A stretch of 64,000 bases of DNA from Rhodococcoides kyotonense. GTDB taxonomy: Bacteria; Actinomycetota; Actinomycetes; Mycobacteriales; Mycobacteriaceae. Each line of letters begins with the position of its first letter. The stretch's first letter is position 1. Both the position numbers and the translations under genes were made by a program. Under the pieces are notes generated by a model, which saw only the letters and a program-made list of their open reading frames with translations, was not told the DNA's origin and did no database searches. Below, piece after piece: positions 19,529 to 28,279 of this stretch. The stretch spans positions 186,001 to 250,000 of the forward strand of contig NZ_LVHI01000023.1 of the NCBI RefSeq assembly GCF_001645385.1. The letters are read 5' to 3'.

Positions 19529-20361
19529 TGACGACCGTAACGCCTCGCAAGAAAGTCGGCTGGACCGTCGTCAACGTGCTGGTGCTGCTGTACGCGCTGG
19601 TTCCGCTGGCGTGGATCATCAGTCTGTCGTTCAAGTCGACGGCCACCATCGCCGACGGCAAGTTCATCCCGAGCTCGATCACGTTCGACAACTACAAGGG
19701 CATCTTCTCGACGAACCAGTTCACGTCGGCGTTGATCAACTCGATCGGTATCGGCCTGATCACCACGTTCATCGCCGTCGTGATCGGAACGATGGCGGCC
19801 TACGCCGTCGCACGACTCGAGTTCCCCGGCAAGAAACTCCTCGTCGGCGCGGCACTGCTCATCGCGATGTTCCCGCAGATCTCGCTCGTGACACCGCTGT
19901 TCGACATCGAACGCGCACTCGGACTGTTCGACACGTGGCCGGGCCTGATCATCCCGTACATCACGTTCGCACTGCCGTTGGCGATCTACACGCTTTCCGC
20001 CTTCTTCCGCGAGATCCCGTGGGAGCTGGAGAAAGCCGCGAAGATGGACGGTGCAACCCCCGCCCAGGCGTTCCGCAAGGTCATCGCGCCTCTCGCCGCG
20101 CCGGGCATCGTCACCGCTGCGATTCTGGTGTTCATCTTCGCGTGGAACGACCTGCTGCTCGCCATCTCGCTGACGGCGACGGAACGGTCGATCACGGTGC
20201 CGGCCGCGATCTCTCAGTTCACCGGTAGCTCCCAGTTCGAGGAGCCGACCGGGTCCATCGCGGCGGCGGCCGTCGTCATCACCATTCCGATCATCATCTT
20301 CGTGCTCTTCTTCCAACGACGTATCGTGGCGGGCTTGACGTCCGGCGCAGTGAAGGGATAA
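19528..20361 (+). CDS. sugB: Trehalose ABC transporter permease SugB
   Basis: A 277-residue MalG-type permease, six membrane segments (first about 12-32, [20 protein letters not shown]). The EAA loop is [31 protein letters not shown]. With SugA it forms the membrane channel of the trehalose importer. The start codon shares its A with the sugA stop. Confidence 0.94.
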   Translation: MTTVTPRKKVGWTVVNVLVLLYALVPLAWIISLSFKSTATIADGKFIPSSITFDNYKGIFSTNQFTSALINSIGIGLITTFIAVVIGTMAAYAVARLEFPGKKLLVGAALLIAMFPQISLVTPLFDIERALGLFDTWPGLIIPYITFALPLAIYTLSAFFREIPWELEKAAKMDGATPAQAFRKVIAPLAAPGIVTAAILVFIFAWNDLLLAISLTATERSITVPAAISQFTGSSQFEEPTGSIAAAAVVITIPIIIFVLFFQRRIVAGLTSGAVKG

Positions 20362-20366
20362 CCGTC

Positions 20367-21536
20367 ATGGCCGAAATCGTTCTCGACAAAGTCACCAAGC
20401 TGTACCCGGACGGTGCCGCCGCCGTCAGCGACGTCGACATCACCATCGCCGACGGCGAGTTCATCATTCTCGTCGGGCCGTCGGGCTGCGGAAAGTCCAC
20501 GACGCTCAACATGATCGCCGGTCTGGAGGACATCTCGTCCGGTGAGCTGCGGATCGCGGGCGAACGCGTCAACGAGCGTGCACCGAAGGATCGCGACATC
20601 GCGATGGTGTTCCAGTCGTACGCGCTCTACCCGCACATGACGGTGCGTCAGAACATAGCGTTTCCGTTGACGCTCGCGAAGATGAGCAAGAACGAGATCA
20701 ATACGAAAGTCGAAGAGGCCGCGAAGATTCTCGACCTGAGTCAGCACCTCGACCGCAAGCCGTCGAACCTCTCGGGCGGCCAGCGTCAGCGAGTTGCCAT
20801 GGGACGCGCCATCGTTCGCACGCCCAAGGCGTTCCTGATGGACGAGCCGCTGTCGAACCTCGACGCGAAACTGCGTGTGCAGACGCGGGCCGAGATCTCG
20901 CGGCTGCAGAAGCGACTCGGCACGACGACCGTCTACGTCACCCACGATCAGACCGAGGCCATGACGCTCGGTGACCGCGTCGTCGTGCTGCGCGGCGGTA
21001 TCGTGCAGCAGATCGGTTCGCCGCAGGAGCTGTACGACAAGCCGCGAAACCTGTTCGTGGGCGGCTTCATCGGATCGCCGTCGATGAACTTCGTTCCGGG
21101 ACAGCTGACGGCGCACGGCGTGAAGACCGACCTCGGGGAATTCGAACTACCGTCCGAGCGCATGCAGACGATCAAGTCGAAGAACCCCGGTCAGGAAGTG
21201 GTGGTCGGCATCAGGCCCGAACACTTCGAGGACGCCTCGCTGATCGATTCGTATCAGAAGATGAGCGGCACGGTGATCACCGTCGACGTCGACGTCCTCG
21301 AATCGATGGGTAGCGACAAGTACGCCTACTTCACGTTGAAGGGCAACAAGGTCGAGTCCGCGGAACTGGCCGAGCTCGCAGCCGACGCCGGTATCTCGGA
21401 TCTCGGTGGTGCACAGGTCGTCGCGCGTCTGGCTGCCGAATCGAAAGCCGAAGTGGGGCGTCAGGCCGAGCTGTGGTTCGACCCGGCGAAGGTGTCGGTG
21501 TTCGATCACGCGTCGGGTGCGAATCTGACGCTGTAG
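20367..21536 (+). CDS. sugC: Trehalose ABC transporter ATPase SugC
   Basis: A 389-residue MalK/UgpC-type ATPase. Walker A GPSGCGKST, Q-loop VFQSYALYPHM, signature LSGGQRQRVAMGRAI, Walker B AFLMDEPLSNLDAKL, switch His in VTHDQTEAM. The C-terminal regulatory OB-fold domain (about 240-389) has VVGIRPEHFEDA. It begins 5 nt after sugB and closes the operon; the long hairpin at 21542 follows directly. Confidence 0.94.
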   Translation: MAEIVLDKVTKLYPDGAAAVSDVDITIADGEFIILVGPSGCGKSTTLNMIAGLEDISSGELRIAGERVNERAPKDRDIAMVFQSYALYPHMTVRQNIAFPLTLAKMSKNEINTKVEEAAKILDLSQHLDRKPSNLSGGQRQRVAMGRAIVRTPKAFLMDEPLSNLDAKLRVQTRAEISRLQKRLGTTTVYVTHDQTEAMTLGDRVVVLRGGIVQQIGSPQELYDKPRNLFVGGFIGSPSMNFVPGQLTAHGVKTDLGEFELPSERMQTIKSKNPGQEVVVGIRPEHFEDASLIDSYQKMSGTVITVDVDVLESMGSDKYAYFTLKGNKVESAELAELAADAGISDLGGAQVVARLAAESKAEVGRQAELWFDPAKVSVFDHASGANLTL

Positions 21537-21541
21537 GCGCA

Positions 21542-21583
21542 CGTGCGTGGGAATGTACAGCGGGCTGTACATTCCCACGCACG
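21542..21583. terminator. Long perfect hairpin (family A) ending the trehalose operon
   Basis: Arms 21542-21560 and 21565-21583 are 19 nt and perfectly complementary with loop CGGG. The inner core is GAATGTACAG/CTGTACATTC. No U-run follows. It sits between convergent genes and can terminate in both directions. A second copy with the same core is at 53118-53163. Confidence 0.8.
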
Positions 21584-21589
21584 GGTCGG

Positions 21590-21880
21590 TCAGCCGGCCG
21601 AACCGGTACCGATTCCCTGCCAGAAATTCGGCCCGAACTGCGGGACAGCGGTCGGCGCGGGCAGCGGGGCCGGATCGGGTTGCGGTGCCAGGTCGGGGAG
21701 CTGCAGCTGCGGCAACTGGAACTGCGGAAGCTGGAACTGCGGGACTGGCTGGTTCTGGCCACGGTCGTCGTGGTTGTTGCCGATCGGATCCGCGGACGCG
21801 GTGCCGGCAACGGCCACGAGTGGGACGGCGACGAGTGCGCTCGTGACTGCGGTGCGGGTCAGTATCTTTCGTGTGTTCAT
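21590..21880 (-). CDS. Small exported Pro/Gln-rich protein
   Basis: A 96-residue protein with a clear Sec signal peptide (about residues 1-31: MNTRKILTRTAVTSALVAVP then a site after ASA). The mature part is low-complexity: three consecutive repeats of the form QFQLP/QLQLP, then alternating Pro/Ala, ending PQFGPNFWQGIGTGSAG. I do not recognise a family. No strong ribosome-binding site precedes ATG 21880, so expression is less certain than for neighbours. Small secreted Pro-rich proteins are common in mycolic-acid bacteria. Confidence 0.55.
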   Translation of the reverse strand: MNTRKILTRTAVTSALVAVPLVAVAGTASADPIGNNHDDRGQNQPVPQFQLPQFQLPQLQLPDLAPQPDPAPLPAPTAVPQFGPNFWQGIGTGSAG

Positions 21881-21942
21881 GCGAACCAACGTAGGTCGCG
21901 CAGCGCGTCCTCCGACAGGGGAAATCCTGTTCTCCCAGAGGG

Positions 21943-23463
21943 TCAGCAGTCCTTTGCCAGGGTGCTCGGACCAGCGGTTTCGGGCTGTTTCCCCTGGGTC
22001 GATACCCGCTGATCCACACAGTTTCCTGTGAGTCTGGTGGGCTCGGTGCGGCGCGGCGAGACGACCGTGCTGCGCTCGGCGATCGTTTTCGTGGGTACGC
22101 GAATCGCCAAGGCGGACAACGTGACTATCGTGCACGCCACTGCGCCGACGGCGAAGGCCGCGGTGTAGACGGCCTCCCGCGGCACCGATGTGCCCGCAAG
22201 GGTGTACGTCGCGAGCATCGTCGTCAGCACCGCACTCGCGATGGACGTTCCGACGGTGCGGACGATCGAGTTGACGCTGTTGGCAATTCCGGTGTCCGCG
22301 GGTGCCACCTCGGCCATCAGGAGATTCGGGATCGCGGCGAACGCAAGCGAGACGAACACGTTGATGACCGACGACGCGAGGATCACCTGCCACGTCGCGG
22401 CGTGGAAGAACACGAAGAACACGAAGCCGACGAAACCGACGACGCCGCCGGAGATCAGAATCGGGCGCGGACCGAAGCGTCGAATCAGGGCCCCGCTCGC
22501 GGTGGCTGCCACGACGCCGACCACCGCCCCCGGCAACAGATAGACGACGCTGGCGGCGAGCACATCGGCGGTGAACCCGTAGCCCGCGACTGCGCGCGGC
22601 GTCTGCACGAAGTAGCTGCATGCCAGGAAATTCACGAACATGCCGATTCCGACGAACAGCGTCGCGACGTTGGTCGCGAGCAACGGCCCGTGCGTCAGCA
22701 TCCGAGGTGCGACGAGAGGAGCGGTGATCCGGTTCTCGAACACCCACCACCCGGCGAGGACGACGGCGCCGACGATCGCGCTTCCCAGCGTCGGCAACGA
22801 ACCCCAACCCCATGTACGTCCCTGCGTCAGCGCGAGGAACAGCAGCACGAGAGCGACGGCGAGCAGCGCGGCACCCCACCAGTCGACGGAACCCGAGCCG
22901 GTGCGTCGGCGAGCGGGGATGCCGAACCACGCGAGCGTGATCGCGACGGCGACGAAGCCGACCGTCAGCCAGAACACGCGGTGGTAGTCGGCGCCGGCGG
23001 CGGTGAGCAGGCCGGTCAGAACGAGGCCGAATCCGCCGCCCACGCCCAACGTGCCCGACAGGATCGCCATCGCGCCGACGAGCTTGCGGGGTGGCATCTC
23101 GTCGCGCAGCACCGCCAGCGCGATGGGGAACAGCGCATACGAGACGCCCTGCAGAACACGCCCGAGAATGAGCAGCGGTAGCGAGTGCGTGAGCGCGGCG
23201 ATCAGCGAGCCGAGCAGGACGAGTCCCATGACGGCGATCAGAACTGGCCGCTTGCCGTACAGGTCGGCGAGCCGACCGATGACGGGCGTTGCGACGACGG
23301 CAGCAAGCAGATTGGCCGTCAGAACCCAGCCGGCGGCCGTCGTGCTCACCTGGAGTTGGCTACCGATGGTTCCGACGATGGGGATGACCATGGTCTGTAG
23401 GACAGCGAGAGTCATCACGACGAAACAGAGCGAAGGCACGAGCAACCGGCCGGGGCGGGACAT
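21943..23463 (-). CDS. MFS drug-efflux transporter (DHA2/EmrB-like)
   Basis: A 506-residue major facilitator with about 14 hydrophobic segments. The loop 2-3 motif GRLADLYGKRPVLI and motif-C-like GTLGVGGGFGLVLTG are visible, pointing to a drug:proton antiporter of the DHA2 group. The C-terminal about 45 residues are hydrophilic. Substrate is unknown. No regulator gene is adjacent, but the upstream 23464-23567 region is unusually AT-rich with an imperfect palindrome. Confidence 0.85.
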   Translation of the reverse strand: MSRPGRLLVPSLCFVVMTLAVLQTMVIPIVGTIGSQLQVSTTAAGWVLTANLLAAVVATPVIGRLADLYGKRPVLIAVMGLVLLGSLIAALTHSLPLLILGRVLQGVSYALFPIALAVLRDEMPPRKLVGAMAILSGTLGVGGGFGLVLTGLLTAAGADYHRVFWLTVGFVAVAITLAWFGIPARRRTGSGSVDWWGAALLAVALVLLFLALTQGRTWGWGSLPTLGSAIVGAVVLAGWWVFENRITAPLVAPRMLTHGPLLATNVATLFVGIGMFVNFLACSYFVQTPRAVAGYGFTADVLAASVVYLLPGAVVGVVAATASGALIRRFGPRPILISGGVVGFVGFVFFVFFHAATWQVILASSVINVFVSLAFAAIPNLLMAEVAPADTGIANSVNSIVRTVGTSIASAVLTTMLATYTLAGTSVPREAVYTAAFAVGAVACTIVTLSALAIRVPTKTIAERSTVVSPRRTEPTRLTGNCVDQRVSTQGKQPETAGPSTLAKDC

Positions 23464-23567
23464 GAAAGCTACCTCGTTACGTGAACCGAAAGAAAGAAAT
23501 GCAATTGCTTGATATATGCATCTAATTACCTATCAGGTTCGACGCCGCGACGAAAGCCGACAAGTAC
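23464..23567 (-). promoter_or_regulatory. AT-rich promoter region of the MFS gene
   Basis: This 104-bp gap is conspicuously AT-rich compared with its neighbours. It holds the imperfect palindrome ATGCA-N13-TGCAT (23499-23521), a plausible operator for an unlinked repressor. ATATATC-like sequence within it could act as a -10 element on the minus strand. Confidence 0.4.
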
Positions 23568-24425
23568 CTACCGTCCTCGCGTGTGCTGCGCACGCTCGCG
23601 CAGTTCGGAGACGATCTCGTCGTTCCAGACGTGCTCGCGCACGAGGCGATACCGCTCGCGGATCATCCACAGATAGGCCTCGGCGTCCGTGCGGCCCTCG
23701 AGGATGTCGGCCGCGCGGACCATGCGCACGACGGGGAGAAATTCCTCGCCGAACCAGCGTCTGGCCACGGTGGCGCGGTCGACGAACTCCGACACCTCCT
23801 GCATCAGCCGAAACCCCCACGCTTCGACGGATTCGCTGAGCTCGGCGTAGTCGTACGGATCGGTGACGGTGACCGCCTCGCGCGCCTTGCCCGTCAAAGG
23901 CACGCGCGACAGGAAGATCCGTCGGTGATCCTTGATGAGGAGGTCGCCGCGACGGGTGATTCCCTCGGGTGAGATTCGCGTCACGATCTCGGTGACGGAC
24001 GCGTCGATCGTCGTCCGGTGCATCGCGAACGCGATCGACACGCGGTGATGGCCGTCGAGCACGAAATGCATCGAACCGATGCGATACACCTGGATCGGCG
24101 GCATCGTTTCGCCCCGACGCTGAGCCGCCGCGAGCCGCTGCCAGCGTTCCCTGGTGCGCGCGGACGTCGGACGGAAGAACCGGTCGAAGTCACGCGTCCG
24201 ATCGACGCTGCCGACGATCGAGTCGACGCGAATCACCTGTAGGCCGAGGTGCCGCTCGCCGACCTTGCCGAGGGCAGCGACGACCTCGTCGAACGGCAGG
24301 ATCGTGTTGACGTCGTCGGGCTGACGGCGCAGCCATCCGACCAGTCGTGCGATGTCGGCGCGACGGCGTTGCCGGGTGAAATCGTTCTCGGCGTCGGCTG
24401 CAGGAAATCCGGTGTCACGTGCCAT
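23568..24425 (-). CDS. ParB/Srx-fold domain protein
   Basis: A 285-residue cytoplasmic protein. The middle shows a ParB-like core: LQVIRVDSIVGSVDRTRDFDRFF, then MPPIQVYRIGSMHFVLDGHHRVSIAFAM (about residues 108-137), the GxHR region that binds nucleotide in this fold. It lacks the helix-turn-helix of true ParB, and no parA or parS is near, so it is not a segregation protein. The fold also includes nucleases, sulfiredoxin and kinases. The start overlaps the metallophosphoesterase stop by 11 nt, implying a linked function. Confidence 0.75.
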   Translation of the reverse strand: MARDTGFPAADAENDFTRQRRRADIARLVGWLRRQPDDVNTILPFDEVVAALGKVGERHLGLQVIRVDSIVGSVDRTRDFDRFFRPTSARTRERWQRLAAAQRRGETMPPIQVYRIGSMHFVLDGHHRVSIAFAMHRTTIDASVTEIVTRISPEGITRRGDLLIKDHRRIFLSRVPLTGKAREAVTVTDPYDYAELSESVEAWGFRLMQEVSEFVDRATVARRWFGEEFLPVVRMVRAADILEGRTDAEAYLWMIRERYRLVREHVWNDEIVSELRERAQHTRGR

Positions 24426-25134
24426 GGCGTCGCCTCACGATCGTGGGTGCGTGTTCTCTGCGTTCCCCGTCGGGCTCGATGTCGAGCAACGTGTATCCGA
24501 CGGTGTTGACGACGTCGGAGCTGTGCAGGCGAAGGTCCTGGGGCGTCTGTCCGTGCGGATGGATGTGGCCGTGCAGCAGTATCTGTGGCCGAAGGATGCG
24601 GGTGACGTCGTGCAGGCAATCGAAGCCGACGTGCGCCGGGTCGGTGCCGTCGCCCACACTGAACGGGGGACTGTGGGTCAGCAGAACGTCGACGCCGCGC
24701 TGATCACCGCGGACCTTCTGGGCCCACGTCTTCGTACGCGTCAGCGATTTTCCTCGACGCCGTTGCTGGCGTTGCGTCCACTGGTTCGGCCCGCCGTTGT
24801 AGCGGATGGATCCGCCGAGGCCGGCGATGCGCAGACCGGCCGCGGAAACGATCTTGCGGTCGGCGTTGACGGCCCCGACCGGGCCGGGCCACGTCGTCGG
24901 CAATCCGGCGCGCATCCAGCCTGCGCGTCCTGCCGAATAACCCGTCAGATCCGGGTCGTGGTTGCCCGGGACGAACACGCACGGGGCGTTCAGCGCGTCG
25001 GTCAGGTATTCGAGGTAGTCGAACGGGAGATCCCCGGCTCCGAGGATGAGGTCGACGTCCATCGAACGAACCTGGGCACTCCACAGACTCTCGATCGTTT
25101 CGTCGGCGACGGCGAGGACAGAGACCACGCGCAC
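24415..25134 (-). CDS. Calcineurin-like metallophosphoesterase
   Basis: About 239 residues from GTG 25134. The metal-binding signatures are partly degenerate at the first site (VVSVLAVADETIESLW: no obvious D-x-H), then DLILGAGDLPFDYLEYL, VFVPGNHDP (GNHD/E block), LLTHSPP and HGHIHPHG. A GDLP in place of GDxxD/GDYVD also departs from the norm. Substrate is unknown. The frame extends to 25446, antisense to the SUFU gene, and is rejected. It overlaps the downstream ParB-fold gene. Confidence 0.75.
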   Translation of the reverse strand: MRVVSVLAVADETIESLWSAQVRSMDVDLILGAGDLPFDYLEYLTDALNAPCVFVPGNHDPDLTGYSAGRAGWMRAGLPTTWPGPVGAVNADRKIVSAAGLRIAGLGGSIRYNGGPNQWTQRQQRRRGKSLTRTKTWAQKVRGDQRGVDVLLTHSPPFSVGDGTDPAHVGFDCLHDVTRILRPQILLHGHIHPHGQTPQDLRLHSSDVVNTVGYTLLDIEPDGERREHAPTIVRRRHGT

Positions 25135-25170
25135 GACGCTACCGGTCGCCTGTGGTGTTGGATGTACTTC

Positions 25171-25755
25171 GTGAGCGATGTGATCCCGTCCGTACGCGCA
25201 CACCTCATCGCCGAGATCGGGGACGAGAGTCCCTCGTCGGCGTCGGTGACGTTCCTCGGGCTCGAACCCCTCGACGTGTTGCGTTTCGCCGGCACCAGCG
25301 ACGACCTGGTTCGTTACGCGACGCTCGGCTGCTCCCGGCACCCGATGGCCGATCCGAACGAGCTCGTCGCGGACCCCAACCGCGGCCCACGGGCCGAGCT
25401 GATCCTGACGCTCGTCGGGGGCGCGGGAGTCGCGTCGGGAGTCCACAAGACGCTCGCGGTGTTGGCCGCGTCGCCTGCGGTCGAGGGGCTCGTGCTCGTC
25501 GAGGATGCACTTCTCGACCTCGGTGAACCCCTGTGGGTGAACGCGCCGTTCACCGCGGTCCTGCTCGGTGCGAGCGACGTCGCCGACCTCGCCCTGCCCG
25601 AACCGGCGGATCCGGTGCGCTTCCTGTCGGTCGTACCGCTCACCGGAACCGAAGCTGCGTGGGTGCGTCTACGCGGAGCCGACGCCTTGCGCGAGGCCTG
25701 GGCCGAAGCAGGCGTCGACGTCCGGGACCCGAACCGATCGGCCGTGACGCTGTAG
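25171..25755 (+). CDS. Suppressor-of-fused (SUFU) domain protein
   Basis: About 194 residues from GTG 25171 (ATG 25162 is also in frame). The pattern RAELILTLVGG...LVEDALLDLGEPLW...AVLLGASDVADLALPEPADPVRFLSVVPLTGTEAAWVRL fits the bacterial SUFU domain. Bacterial members include immunity proteins of polymorphic toxin systems, but no toxin is adjacent here. It is divergent from the metallophosphoesterase, 8 nt before the convergent corA stop. Confidence 0.7.
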   Translation: MSDVIPSVRAHLIAEIGDESPSSASVTFLGLEPLDVLRFAGTSDDLVRYATLGCSRHPMADPNELVADPNRGPRAELILTLVGGAGVASGVHKTLAVLAASPAVEGLVLVEDALLDLGEPLWVNAPFTAVLLGASDVADLALPEPADPVRFLSVVPLTGTEAAWVRLRGADALREAWAEAGVDVRDPNRSAVTL

Positions 25756-25763
25756 TTCGTGCG

Positions 25764-26861
25764 TCAGAGCCAGTGATTGCGGCGGAAGGTCCTGAACAGA
25801 CCTCCGCAGAACAGCGCGACCACCCCCAGGACGAGGTAGTAGCCGTACGTCCAGTGCAGTTCGGGAATGTTGTCGAAGTTCATGCCGTAGATGCCCGCGA
25901 CCATCGTCGGTACCGCGGCGATCGCGACCCACGCGGAGATCTTGCGCATGTCCATGTTCTGCTGCATCGTCACGCGAGCCAGCGCCGCGTCGACGAGGGA
26001 ACTGAGCACCTCGTCGAATTCCGCGACCCGATCGGCGACGGTCGTGTGGTGGTCCAGCACGTCGCGCAGGTACCGTCGCACGGCTTTCGGGACCGGCGTG
26101 TCGGCGCTCTGGACGAGCTGGCTCAGCGGCGTCGACAACGGGCTGACCGAGCGTCGTAGTTCGACGACTTCTCGTTTGAGCATGTAGATGTTCTCGATCG
26201 GCACGTGGTGAGCGGGGGAGAAGACCTCCTCCTCCATGACGTCGACGTCGCGTTCGATCGACGACGTCACCGCGAGATACTGGTCGACGACATGATCGGC
26301 GACGGCGTGCAGCACCGCCGACGGCCCGAGAGCCAGACGCTCCGGGTTCTCTTCGAGGTCGCGTCGGACCCCGGACAATCCCGAGTGTTCGCCGTGCCGA
26401 ACCGTCAGCACGAAATCGCGCCCGAGGAAGACCATGATCTCTCCGGTCTCGACGATCTCGTTGGCCGTCGTCACCGACTCGTGCTCGACGTAGCTGACCG
26501 TGCGCAGGACCAGGACGGCGATGTCGTCGTACCGCTCCAACTTGGGGCGCTGGTGGGCCTGAACGGCATCCTCCACCATGAGTTCGTGCAAGCCGTAATG
26601 CTCGGCGACGCCGGTCATCTGGCCCTCGTCGGGAGCGTGCAGGCCGATCCAGACGAATCCCTCACCGCGCCCCCGTACCTCGGCAATCGCGGCCGAATGC
26701 GTGAACCTGCCCGGCAGCCGGTGACCGTCGACGTAGACGGCACAGTCGACGATCGCGCGAGCCGTCGGAACAGGCACCTTCGGCCCGCTCGCCTGTCCGC
26801 GGGAGGCCGGCCGAAGAGAATGCAGCGACGGTAGCGACGGCCGTGGTGGTAGCGATGGCAT
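25764..26861 (-). CDS. corA: CorA-family magnesium/cobalt channel
   Basis: 365 residues from ATG 26861. A long cytoplasmic N-domain with helical stalk is followed by two C-terminal membrane segments. The signature GMN motif is present in AGIYGMNFDNIPE, between the membrane helices as required. The length equals M. tuberculosis CorA (Rv1239c). It mediates Mg2+ influx. The frame extends to 27008 but would overlap the divergent PHP gene. Confidence 0.93.
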   Translation of the reverse strand: MPSLPPRPSLPSLHSLRPASRGQASGPKVPVPTARAIVDCAVYVDGHRLPGRFTHSAAIAEVRGRGEGFVWIGLHAPDEGQMTGVAEHYGLHELMVEDAVQAHQRPKLERYDDIAVLVLRTVSYVEHESVTTANEIVETGEIMVFLGRDFVLTVRHGEHSGLSGVRRDLEENPERLALGPSAVLHAVADHVVDQYLAVTSSIERDVDVMEEEVFSPAHHVPIENIYMLKREVVELRRSVSPLSTPLSQLVQSADTPVPKAVRRYLRDVLDHHTTVADRVAEFDEVLSSLVDAALARVTMQQNMDMRKISAWVAIAAVPTMVAGIYGMNFDNIPELHWTYGYYLVLGVVALFCGGLFRTFRRNHWL

Positions 26862-26964
26862 GGGCTGCTCTCTTTCGTGTCGAGCGGGCGCGGGTCCGGG
26901 GCGCGCGACGCGCAACTGTACGCCTGACAGATGTACGGCTCGGGCGCCTGAGACACTGGCACTC

Positions 26965-27825
26965 GTGCGTATCGACCTCCATACCCATTCTCGCGTGTCC
27001 GATGGCACCGACAGTCCCGCCGAGTTGGTGCGGGCCGCCGCCGAGGCGGGTCTCGACGTCGTCGCACTGACCGATCACGACACCACCGCGGGGTGGGACG
27101 AGGCCGTCGCCGCTGCTCCAAACGGCCTGACCGTCGTGCGCGGGATGGAGATGTCGTGCGAGGGACGCGGCGAGGACGGCGATCCCGTCGCGGTGCACCT
27201 GCTCGCGTATCTTTTCGACGCCGAGGATCCGGTGTTCGCCGCCGAACGACGCAGGCTGCGCGCCGAACGCGTCGCCCGTATCCGCGTCATGGCCGAGCGT
27301 CTCGCCGTCGACTATCCGATGATCGAGCCCGACGCGATTCTCGCGGCGACGGGGGAGTCGGCGGGAAGGCCGCACCTCGCACGCGCACTCGTCGACGCGG
27401 GTGCCGTCGCGTCCGTGCAGGAGGCGTTCGACGGCCCGCTGAAGACCGACAGCCCGTACTACGTCGCGAAGATCGACACGCCGCTCGACACGGCCGTCGA
27501 GATGATTCGCGCGGCAGGAGGCGTCAGCGTCGTCGCGCATGCACGAGCGCGTACTCGCGGACGGCTGCTCGACCTCGCGCACATTCGTGACCTCGTCCCT
27601 CTCGGACTCGGCGGACTCGAAGTCGAACACGCCGATCACGACGAGAACGACACGCGTGTCCTGCGTGAGCTGGCCGAGGAACTCGATCTCGTCGTCACCG
27701 GGTCCTCGGACTACCACGGCGACAACAAGCCGCTGCGGCTCGGTGAGCACACCACGGCCGTGGATCAGTACGAACGGCTCGTCGCGCAGTCCGACGCGCG
27801 AGTCACGACCACCACAGGAGGATGA
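26965..27825 (+). CDS. PHP-domain phosphoesterase
   Basis: A 286-residue PHP-family metal-dependent hydrolase. The start (M)RIDLHTHSRVSDGTDSP gives the first His/Asp metal ligands, followed by VVALTDHDTTAGW, GMEMSCE, and late SSDYHGDNKPLRLGEHTT. This arrangement resembles E. coli RNase AM/YciV (3',5'-nucleotide phosphatase) and Trp biosynthesis-associated TrpH proteins. GTG 26965 is selected because it begins immediately at the domain. It is followed 3 nt later by a small membrane-protein gene. Confidence 0.87.
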   Translation: MRIDLHTHSRVSDGTDSPAELVRAAAEAGLDVVALTDHDTTAGWDEAVAAAPNGLTVVRGMEMSCEGRGEDGDPVAVHLLAYLFDAEDPVFAAERRRLRAERVARIRVMAERLAVDYPMIEPDAILAATGESAGRPHLARALVDAGAVASVQEAFDGPLKTDSPYYVAKIDTPLDTAVEMIRAAGGVSVVAHARARTRGRLLDLAHIRDLVPLGLGGLEVEHADHDENDTRVLRELAEELDLVVTGSSDYHGDNKPLRLGEHTTAVDQYERLVAQSDARVTTTTGG

Positions 27826-27828
27826 CGG

Positions 27829-28089
27829 TTGCTTCGGGGTCTGAGTGGAGCAGTCACGGCGGGACTCGTCGTGTTGGCCGTCGTGGTCGTCGGCACGCAG
27901 TATCTGGGAAGTCAACGCGGATTTCCTGGACCCGGCACGGTGTCGGTGGCATCGCACATCGGGGCTGCGATCGTTGCGATCGTGCTCCAGCGCATCGCCG
28001 ACCATCGGGCACGAGCTGTCTCGGTGATCGCATCGCTGCTGGTGTTCGCCCTCGCGGGGGTGTTGTTGTGGACTCAGTGGTGGGGCTGA
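27829..28089 (+). CDS. Small two- to three-pass membrane protein
   Basis: An 86-residue hydrophobic protein with three apolar segments (about 7-25, 42-56, 62-80), ending LWTQWWG. No family recognised. The TTG start at 27829 is supported by a perfect AGGAGG at 27817-27822, six nt upstream, which itself overlaps the end of the PHP gene; the two are therefore coupled. Function unknown. Confidence 0.6.
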   Translation: MLRGLSGAVTAGLVVLAVVVVGTQYLGSQRGFPGPGTVSVASHIGAAIVAIVLQRIADHRARAVSVIASLLVFALAGVLLWTQWWG

Positions 28090-28279
28090 CGTAGGCTGTC
28101 CGGGATCATGCGCGCTACAGCGCCACGTTCGTTCGTGACGGCTCACCCGCCTCACGTCATCGAAGTTTTTCGGTAGACGCAGCCACCCAGGGCGCGCACC
28201 GAGACATCTTCTTTCGAATCATCTCTCCGACGCGTCGCGCGTAGCCGAGAGAGATGAATTTTCCTGAGGAGCTATTAAC
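28090..28279 (+). promoter_or_regulatory. Leader/promoter region of malic enzyme
   Basis: A 190-bp gap. GAGGAG at about 28266-28271 is the ribosome-binding site for GTG 28280. The CGACGCGTCGCGCGT stretch (about 28230) is partly self-complementary. No clear promoter hexamers or conserved riboswitch core could be recognised. Confidence 0.35.

Noticed and set aside
23568-24425. ParB-like gene as chromosome or plasmid partitioning protein
   Set aside because: No helix-turn-helix domain, no parA and no parS-like sites nearby.
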